Source of the DNA: Artemisia argyi
Taxonomy: Eukaryota > Streptophyta > Magnoliopsida > Asterales > Asteraceae
Length of the DNA: 64,000 nt
Assembly: GCA_030686995.1 (NCBI GenBank)
Contig: CM060693.1
Location: 122,207,728-122,271,727, forward strand
Direction: 5' to 3'
A program made the translations under genes and the position numbers. Positions 34,301 to 44,555 of the stretch are shown here, in pieces. Positions within the stretch are counted from its first letter, which is position 1. Every line of letters starts with the position of its first letter. The notes beneath the pieces were generated by a model. It ran no database searches and was not told the DNA's origin. It saw only the letters and a list, made by a program, of their open reading frames with translations.

Positions 34301-35327
34301 TGTATTATTCGGGCGAGATTAATCAATGTAAAACTCTTGCACTCCTCTTCCTTGAATTTTCGTTAGGTTCCGTGAAAGTCTTTTGAACACAAACATATAG
34401 ATTAATAGATGTGTTTTGTCTTATTACTCACAAAAATAATCTCTCGTATGTGTGCACAAATCTTTTTAGTGTATTTTGTCATTACCCCCATTCAACATTA
34501 CAAGCACAAACCAACATATTCCCTAATCAAGTTTTTTCTTGTTACCTAGATGATATATTGCTTAATATTCTATATCATGTTTTTATTATAAATATAATAA
34601 AGAAGATAATAAGAATTAAAGAAGGAAGAGAGAATTATTATTGAATGATTCCAAGAGATTACAAGTGCATTGTATACAGGGGTGGCAATTTCTGACCCGA
34701 CACGAAATCCGACCTGAAACCGACACGAAAATTAACAGGTTCGGGTTGAGCTAAATAGATTGTGGGTCAGGTTTGGGTCGACATATCGAACCCGTTTATT
34801 AAACAGGTTAGGTTCGGGTTGGGAATAAAATAAACGGGTCGACCCGCCAACCCGTTTAAGTTTTTTTTCTTAATTAAAAATTATTTATATTTAATTATAC
34901 GGGTTAAATGGGTTAAACGGGTCAACCCACTAACACATTTAACCCATTTAACTCGTGTAATGTGCTAACTTTTATATATAAAACGAATTAAATGGGTCAA
35001 CTCGAAACCCGTTTAACATATTCAACCCATGTAACCTATTTAACCTGTCAACCTATGTATATATACGGGTTAAATGGGTCAGGTTCGGGTTACGTATAAA
35101 CAGGTTAGGGTTGACATAGCTGACCCGATGATTTAAATGGGTCAGGTTCAGGTTGGGGTTTTCTGACCCGCCAACCTGACAACCCGAACTCGCCAACCCG
35201 AACCCGACCCGAATTGCCACCCCTAATTGTATATATAGGGTAGATGAATGCATTTTAAACCCTAATAACCTATTATAACTAAATGTGAATAGACAAAAGC
35301 CCATAACCCATAAATATTTACAAAACT
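34301..35327 (-). mobile_element. Old copia LTR (decayed), carrying a hAT MITE
   Basis: On the minus strand a purine tract (CCAAAGAGGAGT, about 35328-35340) is followed by LTR-like sequence with a TATA box (CCTATATATAC) at about 35228-35240. It is the 3' LTR of the decayed copia element whose pol fragments lie at 35490-37690. The outer end is uncertain and may be cut by the CACTA element. Confidence 0.5.
34677..35225. mobile_element. hAT-type MITE, 549 bp
   Basis: The ends are CAGGGGTGGCAATT and its near-reverse complement AATTGCCACCCCTA. An 8-bp TSD attgtata flanks it at 34669-34676 and 35226-35233, diagnostic of the hAT superfamily. The interior is full of acccgacccg/gggtcaggtt words in both orientations and has no ORF. 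Confidence 0.9.
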
Positions 35328-35489
35328 CCTCTTTGGATATATTCATCATTTATTATACACTATACACTACCTTATTAAAAACCTTATCAAGAAAAACTCA
35401 ATAGGATTAAAACAACAACAACAACAGCAACAACTTGATTAAGGGAAAAAAAGTGCAGTACGCATAATTCTCCTCCTCAATTAAATGTA

Positions 35490-35570
35490 TATATCTTTGA
35501 AGCTCCGAATGTCAATCAGTTGCTCAGACACTTTTTTCAACAAAGAGTTTGTAATAAAGTCCACCAAAGT
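35490..35570 (-). pseudogene. Copia pol remnant: end of RNase H
   Basis: The minus-strand translation reads NIKTLVDFITNSLLKKV then EQLIDIRSF, matching the typical copia C-terminus (NLADLFTKSLP...FEKLV..IGMRRL) by pattern. It is the 3' end of the decayed element. Confidence 0.6.
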
Positions 35571-35646
35571 TTTGATGTTATAAATATGTCCTGCAAAGAT
35601 AACAAAATATATATGTACCTTTCAACCCAATATCAACGCATTGGTT

Positions 35647-35647
35647 G

Positions 35648-35688
<41 letters not shown>

Positions 35689-35691
35689 TAG
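35647..35691. repeat. (AT)n tract
   Basis: Uninterrupted AT dinucleotide run. Confidence 0.97.
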
Positions 35692-35829
35692 ACAAGTACC
35701 CATGCATACCAACAAGATTTTATAGCGACAGATAGTTTATTGATAAAAAAAAGTTTATAGGTTATAAACGAAAAATAATAAAAGTTTGAAGATTTAGGAA
35801 TTAAACATAATATTTTGAAACATGGTTCG

Positions 35830-36245
35830 ACCCGGGAGGTTCAATTGGTTGAACCATTCCGGTCAAAAAACGGGTTTGAAGCATCTCGGGTCAACCCGGT
35901 TTGTGTTTTAATTGGTTGTATTTAATTTGGTAGATATGTTTTTAATTGGTTGTACAATGTGAATAAATCATTGTACTTTTAAGTAATGGATAATGTTTTG
36001 ATACCCGGTTCGACCTGGGTGGTTCAACCGGATGAACCGTTTCGGTCGAAAAATGGGTCGATTTAAACCGAGTCAACTTGCTAGGATGGGTCGGAATTGG
36101 GTCAAATTAAACCGGGTCAACCCGCCGGGTGTGAAGCGTCCTAGGTCAACCCGGTTTGTGTTTTAATTGGTTGTGTTTAATTTGGTAGATATGTTTTTAA
36201 TTGGTTGTACAAACTGAATAAATCATTGTACTTTTAAGTAATGGG
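35830..36245. repeat. Two-copy direct repeat with acccgg words
   Basis: A ~100-bp unit beginning ggtcaacccggtttgtg occurs at about 35889-35990 and 36152-36245, nearly identical. The stretch between is rich in ggttcgaccc/ggttgaacc words in both orientations, as in hAT-derived repeats. No ORF. Confidence 0.7.
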
Positions 36246-36347
36246 GTGTTTTAATAAGAGTATTAATTACATTTCACTTTTCACTCTCATTTGACCATTA
36301 TTAAAAACTCAATATTTCAATTGTTGACTATTTTTCCATTATATGTA

Positions 36348-36400
<53 letters not shown>

Positions 36401-36405
<5 letters not shown>

Positions 36406-36924
36406 AAGTTAAAATAAAAAGACAAATATCCGTAAAAATAATTAAAAAAAAATTATAAAAAAAGTTCTCAAAAAATTCTAAAAAAATTCCACAAGATTGG
36501 GTATGTTAGTACAAAAAACTTTTTTGAAAAAAGTTTTTCTAATTTTGAGTTTTTATACGTTTTTTTTAATGCACAAAAAACAAATTTTAATGCGCAAAAA
36601 AAATTTAATGCGCAAAAAAATTTTAATGCACAAAATTTTCAACTTGTTTTAGTTAGATGTACAATTTTATTTTGATGAAAAAAAGTCAAAAAAAGTTGGG
36701 TCCAGAAACGAATTTTTGATGCACAAAAAGACGATTTAATGCACAAACGTATTTTTTTATAATTTTTTTCAGATAAAGTATCAACTTTTAGAAAAACTTA
36801 CTTCACAACTTTTTCAAGCACCAACATACCCAATCTTGTGGAATTTTTTGGAATTTTTCGAGAACTTTTTTTTAAAAAAATTCTTTTATTCTTTTTACGG
36901 AAATTTATCTTTTTATTTGATTTT

Positions 36925-36928
<4 letters not shown>
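36401..36928. mobile_element. Foldback MITE between AT tracts
   Basis: Arms of about 110 bp face each other: 36401-36512 and 36821-36928 are imperfect reverse complements, including the shared word accaacatacccaatcttg near the inner end of the right arm. (AT)n runs flank both sides (36352-36400, 36929-36978), so a TA duplication cannot be resolved. The loop holds four to five copies of tttaatgcgcaaaaaa. It sits inside old copia RT sequence. Confidence 0.75.
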
Positions 36929-36978
<50 letters not shown>

Positions 36979-36983
<5 letters not shown>

Positions 36984-37700
36984 GAGAAAAATACACTCTC
37001 ATGACACATATTAATTGTGAAATTTACATCAAAGCCTTAATTGCACTTATTTATAGTATTCAAAGACCAATCATTTTTTTAGAGACATGTGGAAAAGCAA
37101 TTCGTATAAAATACATCCAAATAATTTTAGATCCATATAAGGATTCATTAAATTTGTTTGAGAACTTTATTAATTGCTTCAAGAATTTGAAGTTACTAAA
37201 CATGCTTGAGGCATTATAGATCATTCATGATATATGAGAGTTCTAATAAAACTCATTTAGAGCGAATTAGATACTTCAATATTGATTGTCTCGTAAAATA
37301 TCAATAAGATATTTACATCCACCTCGGGACAATATGTCTTTTAATAATCAACTTTGTGTTTTTGTGAATTTATTTATTCATAATTCATGTCTTAAAAGAC
37401 ATAACTTTAAAGCTCTTATTTCACATTTGCACAAAGATTGATGTATATTCAATAGATTTTACACATTCATGTGTATGGGCTTCATGTCCCAATACTTATC
37501 GTATTTTTACTAGATTGTGTCTTTCCATATTTGCCAATCGTTTTCTTGAGCGCACTTTTGATTTATGATCCTCATTATGCATAATGCCAAGCGCTATATT
37601 GTATGAAAACAAATTTATCGACGTCGTTTATGTTTCGATTCCATATAAATTTAGACATGATATAATTTACTGAGATCTCATCGTTCTTTGGAACCTTCAT
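36979..37700 (-). pseudogene. Copia pol remnant: RT region, heavily decayed
   Basis: Minus-strand fragments can be read through many stops. Near 37640-37690 there is a block resembling ISINYVMS..WNRN. Near 37300 lies TYCPEVDVNILLIF, resembling the copia YSPVVDATTFR block. Near 37090-37170 lie DLKLFGCILYELL and then INKCN.GFDVNF, resembling YGLKQSGRMWYNRLS and CVFIK..GFVII. The order is correct for RT on the minus strand. No intact frame remains. Confidence 0.55.
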
Positions 37701-37940
37701 GTCTAGTGTCTCTTTATGAGACTATCATGAGGTCTTTTATACCTTGAACAACCATCTTGTTTTCATGCTCCATATTTTTTATCTAGGATTTTATTTGGAA
37801 TCGATTTGTCTACCATGCTTGAGGCATGTCATAATAAAATAGTGTCCTTGAGGGACAACTTCTAATTAGAGCATGAATAGCTGAAATTTTATTTTTTTGC
37901 CATTGTTTATTTATTGCTATTAGATTATCCATTGAATAAT
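37701..37940. other. Unassigned, probably the same decayed copia element
   Basis: No ORF and no repeat structure seen. Its position suggests the spacer upstream of RT in the decayed copia element. Confidence 0.3.
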
Positions 37941-37946
37941 CAATTC

Positions 37947-37947
<1 letters not shown>

Positions 37948-38014
<67 letters not shown>

Positions 38015-38026
38015 AATAATCTTTCG
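37948..38026. repeat. (AAT)n / (AAAT)n microsatellite
   Basis: About 19 aat units followed by aaat units. It lies at the 3' end of the SINE below and may have grown from its tail. Confidence 0.95.
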
Positions 38027-38196
38027 AGGATCAACAAAAAGTAAAGTAAAGTAAAGTAACTCCCAATATCGTCTTCCACGGTGTATGGGGGAGGTTGGGA
38101 CGTAGACAGCCTTACCCCTACCATAGAGAGGCTGCTTCCGGTTCTACCAAAGGTAGAAAGGACCTCCAGCCTTGCAAGGGGTGAGGATCGAACCTG
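38027..38196 (-). mobile_element. tRNA-derived SINE, 5' truncated
   Basis: The minus strand carries a pol III B box GGTTCGATCC (38185-38194), then GGGGTAAGGCTGTCTACGTC (within 38110-38140), which resembles the body of widespread plant SINEs of the Au/TS kind as I remember them. It ends in an AT-rich tail and microsatellite. No A box is seen, so the head is missing or the copy is truncated at 38196. Confidence 0.65.
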
Positions 38197-38873
38197 TAAC
38201 ACCCTCATTTTTCACTGATCGCAACGGATTAAGTGTTTGGGGTATTACTTCATAGAATCACAGTTACAGTAATAGAACAACTCGAAAAGAGACGTTTTAG
38301 AAATTTAGTTATCATTCATTTAATTATCAGAGTTTTATTAGTAAAAGATATACTTTTACTTTTGATGAGGTCCCAAAGTCTAGGTGTTAGGTTATGTTTG
38401 AATGATAACCGGTTTGAAAGTCCTCCGAGTTCAGTGCCTCCTTCTGCCATATCTTCGTAGAAGTAGTATACCTAGAATACATGCTTAAAAGTCAACACTA
38501 GCTGTTGAGTGAGAGTCAAAGGTTTAAGTGTTAGTGAATACAAGTTCCCTAGGTTCCATTGTTACACCCATCTGGGAAAATGTAGTGTGTTTGTGTGTGT
38601 GTGATAATTGTGGTGCATACACAATTATCATGAGTGGGGTATGTTGCACTAAGCTTATGAACCACACGTTAACAATCCGGGTCATGGGGGATGCAGACCC
38701 AACCATGAGGGGATGGGAAGGATAACTTGCCAAAGTTAATCCTTCAGCGGGTTCAAATATAGTACTTATTGGTATCATCCAGTAAGATGTTAATACCAAC
38801 GGGAGTTGTCAAACTCAAATAGATATATCAACTATATTCGCGTTCGAGTGGGTAAAATATCACAAACGATTAG
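38197..38873. other. Unassigned intergenic or old LTR-like DNA
   Basis: It begins TGTAACACCC, a start typical of some chromovirus LTRs, but there is no second copy or polypurine tract to support this. A small hairpin (gataattgtg / cacaattatc, 38603-38629) follows a GT run. No ORF is convincing. The right edge is the start of LTR F. Confidence 0.35.
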
Positions 38874-39622
38874 TGTAGAACCGTAGAGGGGGTGCATACG
38901 ATTTCTTCGGCTTTTAGAATGTTTAAAAACTTTAAGCCAAGAAGATCACCAAATGGTTTAAACAAGAGCAACCACTAATACAAACACAAGTATATAAAGC
39001 GAGTAAAGAGACACCACGATATATACTGGTTCTGGATGGGGGGTTTATACCATCCGTACGTCCAGTTGCGAATCCACGACACCGATACTATTACTCTAGT
39101 ATAATCCTTTCGGTGGACTACAAACCGTTACAATTCACTCCACCGATATTCACCAATATCGATGCTCACAAAGAAAGAGTTACTTCCCAAACGGTATTCC
39201 GCCCTCAGAAACCACCCTAAAGAATCTCATGATTCGACTTATACCTTGGTCACCAAGACCACAACCAAAACTTCCACCTGGAAGTATCAAAGCCCAACTA
39301 GATCCCCAATGATCTAGGCTTGGTCACAAAGACACAAGACTTCCCTTACAAACAAATGAATGAATAAAAGATTGTTTGTTCAATCAAGCCCTAACCTAAC
39401 CTAGTGACTCGATTCTAGTAGAACGGGTATAGATAAGAAGACCCTAGACACAATCACAAGAGTGGATTAGGTTCTTGTGATTCTTCCCTTGCAAGGAGAT
39501 GTGTTCTTACAAAGATGTAAGGGTGTTTTACTAAGAACACAAGTGAGATAGAGAGATTACAGAGAAAGAATGTAGAGAGAAAGAATAATGGCAAGGGGTG
39601 AGGAATACAAGAGGCAAGGCAT

Positions 39623-39634
39623 GGTATTTATAGG
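39623..39634 (-). promoter_or_regulatory. LTR F TATA box
   Basis: The minus strand reads CCTATAAATACC. The same 12 bases serve LTR H (43536-43547), and 11 of 12 recur before the internal ORF of H (45420-45430). Confidence 0.8.
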
Positions 39635-39668
39635 CAAAACCCAAACTTGGGAAAATTTTACCAAGGCC

Positions 39669-39706
39669 GGCGCGTCACCCACGCGTTAACGCGTGGGCAG
39701 CGCGCC
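39669..39706. repeat. GC palindrome upstream of LTR F TATA
   Basis: A 38-bp near-perfect palindrome: GGCGCG...CCCACGCG, loop ttaa, CGCGTGGG...CGCGCC. It lies ~35 bp upstream of the TATA box on the minus strand. A second copy lies at 41594-41631. Confidence 0.9.
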
Positions 39707-40041
39707 AAGTGTCTGTAAAGATTTTCCAAAATCTTTGGGTGTTGACCTTATAACTACCTTACCTTGCTAAACCCCCAATTGTACTTCACACAAAACCTTA
39801 ACATTAACCAATCTAAGGTTTACCAACTCAAATAGCCAATTTGGAAAATGTTTTGTGAAGTGTTTATGAGAAAAACAAATTACCAAGGATAGAAAGGTAG
39901 AAGGGGTAATTTGGTAGGGGTAGAAATGGTATTCCTCTCATGGCATAAGTGAGAAGAGAATATGCCATGGTATATTCCTCCAAAGGGAAGAGTGAGGAGG
40001 GTTAGGTTAAGAAGTAACCATGGTTAGCTTAAAGGTGTAGA

Positions 40042-40212
40042 GAATAAACCATGGTTAGGTTAAAAGGTGTATCCAAGGGAATGTTCCATCCTTGGTGTGG
40101 TTAAGAGTTAACCATGGTTGGGTTTAGAAAGAATAAACCATGGTTAGGTTAAAGGGTGTATCCAAGGGAATGTTCCATCCTTGGTGTGGTTAAGAGTTAG
40201 CCATGGTTAAGT
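40042..40212. repeat. 89-bp tandem repeat in LTR F U3
   Basis: Two adjacent copies start gaataaaccatggttaggtt at 40042 and 40131. Further aaccatggtt words extend the pattern from about 40015 to 40325. Confidence 0.85.
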
Positions 40213-40379
40213 GTAGAGAACTAACCATAGTTAGGTTAGAAGAACCATGGTTTGGGTTAAGAATGGGGTAAGTTAAGAAGGAACCATAGTTTGGTTAGAT
40301 GTGAACCATGGTTGGGTTAAGAGTAGTATATTCCAAGGAATATTCCATTTCTTGGGGAGGAAGGAGAAATGGATGGTTG

Positions 40380-40920
40380 AGATGTGTTGTAAAAGAATGA
40401 ATGGTTGAGATGAAGAGTGTGTAGAGTATGAGTTGGATCGTGTAAGAGTGTAACAGAATATGTAAGAGTTGGATTGTGTGTATGTAGAAAAGTGTGTAAG
40501 TATGGATGTGATGGGGAGCCTAGTGTGTGTAGAAGGTGAAATGGTTGTGAGTAGTGTGTGTATTTTGAATGAGAAAGTATTAGGAGTGTAAGATATGGGT
40601 TGTATAAGATGTGATGTGTATAGGGAGTGAGTTGTATGTGTAAGTATGTGTAAGAGTGATTGGATGGGGAGCCTTGTGTGTGTGAAGAGGAGTATGTGAG
40701 TGAAGTGTGTGTATTTTGAAAATAAAGGTATGTGTAGAAAGGAGTGTATATGAAAGGATGTGTGTGTAGAAAAGATTGTATGTATGTATAGGGAAGAGTA
40801 TGTATTGGTGTGTGAGAAAGATGTATTGGTATGGTATAAAGTGTGGAATCTTGTGTGGGAGAGTGTGTGAGTCAAAGGGTGTAAGGGTGTGTAAGAGGTG
40901 TAAGGGAATATGTTAGAAGA
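40380..40920. repeat. GT/GA-rich low-complexity repeat in LTR F
   Basis: Degenerate repeats of gtgtgtaagagtg and gatggggagcct. The apparent 200-aa minus-strand frame (Thr/His/Ser-rich) is a by-product of the CA-rich repeat and is not a gene. Confidence 0.85.
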
Positions 40921-41593
40921 TGTTGGAAAAGGATTTTTGGGAGAGATTGTGGGAGATTTTGGTGGCTATGCCTTTTGTGATTAAGAGGGTTAAGAAGTTA
41001 TTAGGAAAAGATTAAGAAGTAATTTTATTGTCATTAAGAAGAAAAGGTTTAGACAATTAAGATTATAAGTTGAGAAAATCATAAGTTACTTATAATTCCA
41101 AGTACATAACGTCGAGAATCCATAGTTTCATATCACGTGACTTTCCACGATTCGACGTACTCAACTAACACCTTGGTGCAAACAAGTCAAGTTCTTTGCC
41201 TTGATGTAAAGCATAACCCATGCGGGTAAGGATGCGTTTACGCAAAGAGACCTTGGACTTAGTTTGACCAATAAGGGAGTAAACCCGTTACGTGATTAGA
41301 GAAGACGTAAGCACGGGATATGAGCATATGGATGCTTTCATGTGATGTTACGTGAAGTATATAAGCTCCCTAAGTTTGGAAAAGCCTTGGCTAGAGGCAT
41401 TTGATAGAAAAACATGAGTTGGCATTTTCCCGTAATCGGGTGTTTTAAAAGTGGGATCTTTCGAATCTCAAAACTTGTTTCGAGTGTTCTCAATTAAGCA
41501 CATAACATATTCATACCTGTATTGAAAGATCCACATTTGTCGGGTAAGGGGAAAGCCGACTTTCAAAATTCCTCCTGAACCATACAAAAGCCA

Positions 41594-41631
41594 GGCGCGT
41601 CACCCACGCGTCAACGCGTGGGCAGCGCGCC
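41594..41631. repeat. Second GC palindrome in LTR F
   Basis: Same 38-bp palindrome as 39669-39706 with tcaa in the loop, about 115 bp from the U3 start. The pair brackets most of the U3. Confidence 0.9.
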
Positions 41632-41744
41632 AGCACCAGATATGGATTCGGGGAATTTTGGCTACCGTTTGTTATTTTATGGGTTTCGAAGGTTTATTTG
41701 TAATCATTAAAACATTAGGAGATCTTGATAATGTTGCATCAACA

Positions 41745-42329
41745 ATCTCCCCCTTTTTGATGATGACAAATAAAAACCGAAAGCAAAGAAAATTATAAAA
41801 TGTAGTGAAGACAAAGCGCACCTTTGGTGTAGCTTGCGTTTTGACCTTGGCTTGTAATTTGGTGAAGCCTATGTTTGTTCTTTAACTTGGTCTTCACACT
41901 CTTGCTCTCTTTCTCCCCCTTTTGTCGAATCAAAAAGGCGGGACTTCCAATTGAATGGGTAAGTAGCTTGTAAATGCACTGGAACGTGCTCCCCCTTGAA
42001 CATAGCTCCCCCTAGATCATTGCTTGCCCTTGTACCAAGGTGGGGATCCATGGGTCAAGAGCCTCACCTTTGCGGTGGGATAGCTACATAAAACAACACA
42101 ACATGCAACAACCAAGAGATACTCACATGTGAAGGTCCAAAAATGGGTTAGGTGACCATTTGGATACTTACAACATGGGTTAGTTTGCAATAATATTATT
42201 ATTTATCCAAATGACTCCAATAACTATTTGTTGAGCATGAAAATATTAAAGAGAGTGCAATTATTATTATCATAAAGCATGAAAGCTAGAAGTACAACTA
42301 AGTCATGAAACCATGATAGCTTAGGAAAA
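41745..42329 (-). mobile_element. Element F internal 3' end with repeated polypurine tracts
   Basis: The tract abutting the LTR is at 41745-41758. Further CTCCCCC cores are at about 41911-41922, 41989-41998 and 42005-42012. No gene. F is cut at 42329 by element H. The rest of F should lie beyond the right edge of the window. Confidence 0.7.
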
Positions 42330-44035
42330 TGTGGAAAACTAGAAGGGGGGTTGAATAGTTTTACGCCTTTTTCGTTTTATTAGTATTGTAAAAGATAGTT
42401 TCTAAAGTTTAGATGAAAGTTTCAAATCTTTATTGCGGAAATATAGATACTAGTGTATTTGCGATTTTGTATAAACACTACTTGAGTTTAATGTTAGGAA
42501 AGAGTTTATAATTTTGTATATCATATATAAGCATATATATATGTATAAGTGTTTTAATATATGTTTGTGTACTTGGTTTGTTTTTGAAAGACTAATATTA
42601 TGAATGAGTTTTAGTTTGATCTTTATGTGAAATCAATATGTGCACAACACAAGCAATTGTAACTATGAATGATATGCAAGTAAGTAATTAATCAAAGAGT
42701 AAGAGATGGAAAGATCAAACCGAGAGACAAAGGATTTATAGTGGTTCGGCTACAAGGACACCTTCCTTGCCCTACTCCACTCCCCGAGTCACCTACTCGA
42801 GAGTTTTCTTCACTAGATCAAAAACCTCCTTTATGGTGGAGAAAACCTTACACACCAATTAGCACACCACAACAATGTCACACCACAATCACAACTTCTT
42901 CACACCAATCTTCTTCACACCTATCTTCTACACACCAATCTTCTACACTTCAAATTTCTTCACAACTTTCTACTTTGCTCCTAGCTTCTTCACAACTTAA
43001 TACTTCCTAACTCTTTTTCTTCACCCCACTTGTTTCTTCACACCTTCACTACTAAGTCCTATCCACTACCCCAAGATATGTACTACTTCACAACTTCTAG
43101 GCTTCAAGGTCTTTTCAACTTCTTTGTCTTCACAACTATCTCCACTTCAATATGCAATTACGACTTATCTCTTCTAACACAAATCCTATCCACCTCTACT
43201 TCTTCACTACTAGTACAACTTCACACCTTCAATAGATCTAGATCCTATATCTAAATCTATCTAACCAATGTATACACAATGTTCACAAGAAAGAAAATGA
43301 TATACAAGATGAACTAAATAAACAACTTAGATAGCAAGATGATACTAAGTTGTAATACTCCTAATCTTGATAAGTAGGAGTATTCTTCTCTTTGCACTTG
43401 AAAGAATGAGGCTTTGGATCACATGGAAACAAAGGCTTATGAATTGTATGATCAAAGGATTTTTAGGATTGAAATGGAGATTTGAATCAGAAAGTTTTTG
43501 TGCAAAAAGGTAAGGAAAAAATCCAGGTTTAAGGTGGTATTTATAGGCAACCGATTCTGACAGAGGAGCGTGGCCGGTCCCCTTAAATCATGGCCGGTCC
43601 CCTTAAAATTAAGGGGACCGCCCCTTATAATAAGTTGGCCGCCCAGTTGAAACGGCCAGAATCTTTGTCTTTTAGTGGGGAAAGTTTATTTGGTGAGAAA
43701 CTAACTGATTTTGGTTAAAAATTTGAAATCATATATTTAGTATGATTAAAACATTTTTCTTTATTACCAAAAGTGTTTTTCAAAAATATATAATATGTTT
43801 ATATAATTTAAATAAACTTTGTATTAGTTGATTAAATATCCCTTTGATCATAAATTGCACTAAACACTTTGTTTATTCATACCTTAAGTGATTAGTTGGT
43901 GAAAGTGATTATTTACCACTAAATACTTGTTTACGTCATAATATTTGGTTTGATGAGTTTAGATTTTGTGATTATCAAAACATAGAGATATCGAAAGATA
44001 TGAATAATGTCTTTAGTCAATTATTTATATCAACA
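42330..44035 (-). mobile_element. Element H 3' LTR
   Basis: TGTGGAAAACTAG...TATATCAACA. TATA box at 43536-43547. Palindrome cluster at 43572-43644. The plus-strand Ser/Thr/His-rich reading frames at 42741-43254 recur in the other LTR and come from cttcacacc repeats; they are not genes. Confidence 0.9.
43572..43644. repeat. Palindromic ggccggtcccctt cluster in LTR H
   Basis: Two direct copies of ggccggtccccttaaa are followed by the inverted aaggggaccg and ggccgccc words. It lies ~25-100 bp upstream of the LTR TATA box (minus strand), where F has its unrelated GC palindrome. The copy in the right LTR is at about 63865-63940. Confidence 0.9.
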
Positions 44036-44225
44036 ATCTCCCCCTTTTTGATGATTACAAAACCTAAACTTAATAAATCCAAAAATTAATTTTTAAACAA
44101 GTATTTAGTAAGTTTACATTCACTTCTCCCCCTTTTTGTAGAATCAAAAAGGTTAGGCCGAGTAAGCTTCGTGAGAGAAGTTTAAACGGGTAGAAATCTC
44201 CCCCTTGATGTATGCTCCCCCTCGT
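44036..44225 (-). promoter_or_regulatory. Element H polypurine tracts (four copies)
   Basis: CTCCCCC-type cores occur at 44036-44049, 44124-44137, 44196-44206 and 44214-44222 (plus-strand reading). The first abuts the LTR; the others are the Sirevirus-type repeats. Confidence 0.8.
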
Positions 44226-44555
44226 TTGAGGGCACCAAGGGTTCGAGTAATGGAATTCTTGCAAGAAAAAATATTAGAAGCACAAGTATGGCACAAGCAA
44301 ACACATATATCATAACATTAACAACTAGTAAGCATGGCAAGGATAATTCGAAACATATATTAAATCATTCAATAATATAAAATGATCATGTCAACCCATA
44401 ATCATTGTTACAAAGGCCATAAAATTAGAATTACAAACAAAGTAGAACATCCTAATGTGCCAACAAGGAGTGTCACCAAACTTTCTTGAATCCCAAAATG
44501 GTTGAGAAGTCTTATTTGAAAATGAGAAACATAAGCATATAAAATGCTTGGTGGT

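Larger units (their letters stand above)
38874..41744 (-). mobile_element. Element F: Sirevirus-type 3' LTR, 2.87 kb
   Basis: Plus-strand ends are TGTAGAACCGTAGAGGGGG and ...GCATCAACA, next to a CCCCC-type polypurine tract at 41745. The layout parallels LTR H (TGTGGAAAACTAGAAGGGGGG...ATATCAACA). The TATA box GGTATTTATAGG (39623-39634) is identical to that of H. The U3 (minus, 41744 to about 39640) contains palindromes, an 89-bp tandem repeat and a long GT-rich stretch. There is only one copy in the window, so the ends rest on analogy with H. Confidence 0.75.

Noticed and set aside
34677..35225. Mutator-type TIR element
   Set aside because: The TSD is 8 bp (attgtata) and the ends are CAGGGGTGGC, which fits hAT rather than the 9-bp duplication of Mutator elements.
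36836..37219. 127-codon plus-strand ORF with an Ile/Tyr run
   Set aside because: It spans an AT tract and the MITE arm. The minus strand holds copia RT remnants over the same DNA.
38197..38873. Possible chromovirus LTR starting TGTAACACCC
   Set aside because: Only the terminal motif fits. There is no second LTR copy, polypurine tract or primer site, so I left it unassigned.
40273..40875. 200-codon minus-strand ORF, Thr/His/Ser/Tyr-rich
   Set aside because: It is the reading of a degenerate CA/GT-rich repeat inside the LTR F U3. No domain, no codon signal, and low complexity throughout.
42741..43254. Two plus-strand ORFs of 89 and 74 codons
   Set aside because: They recur at 63034-63547 because they lie in the two LTRs of element H. 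They run antisense to the element and derive from cttcacacc repeats.
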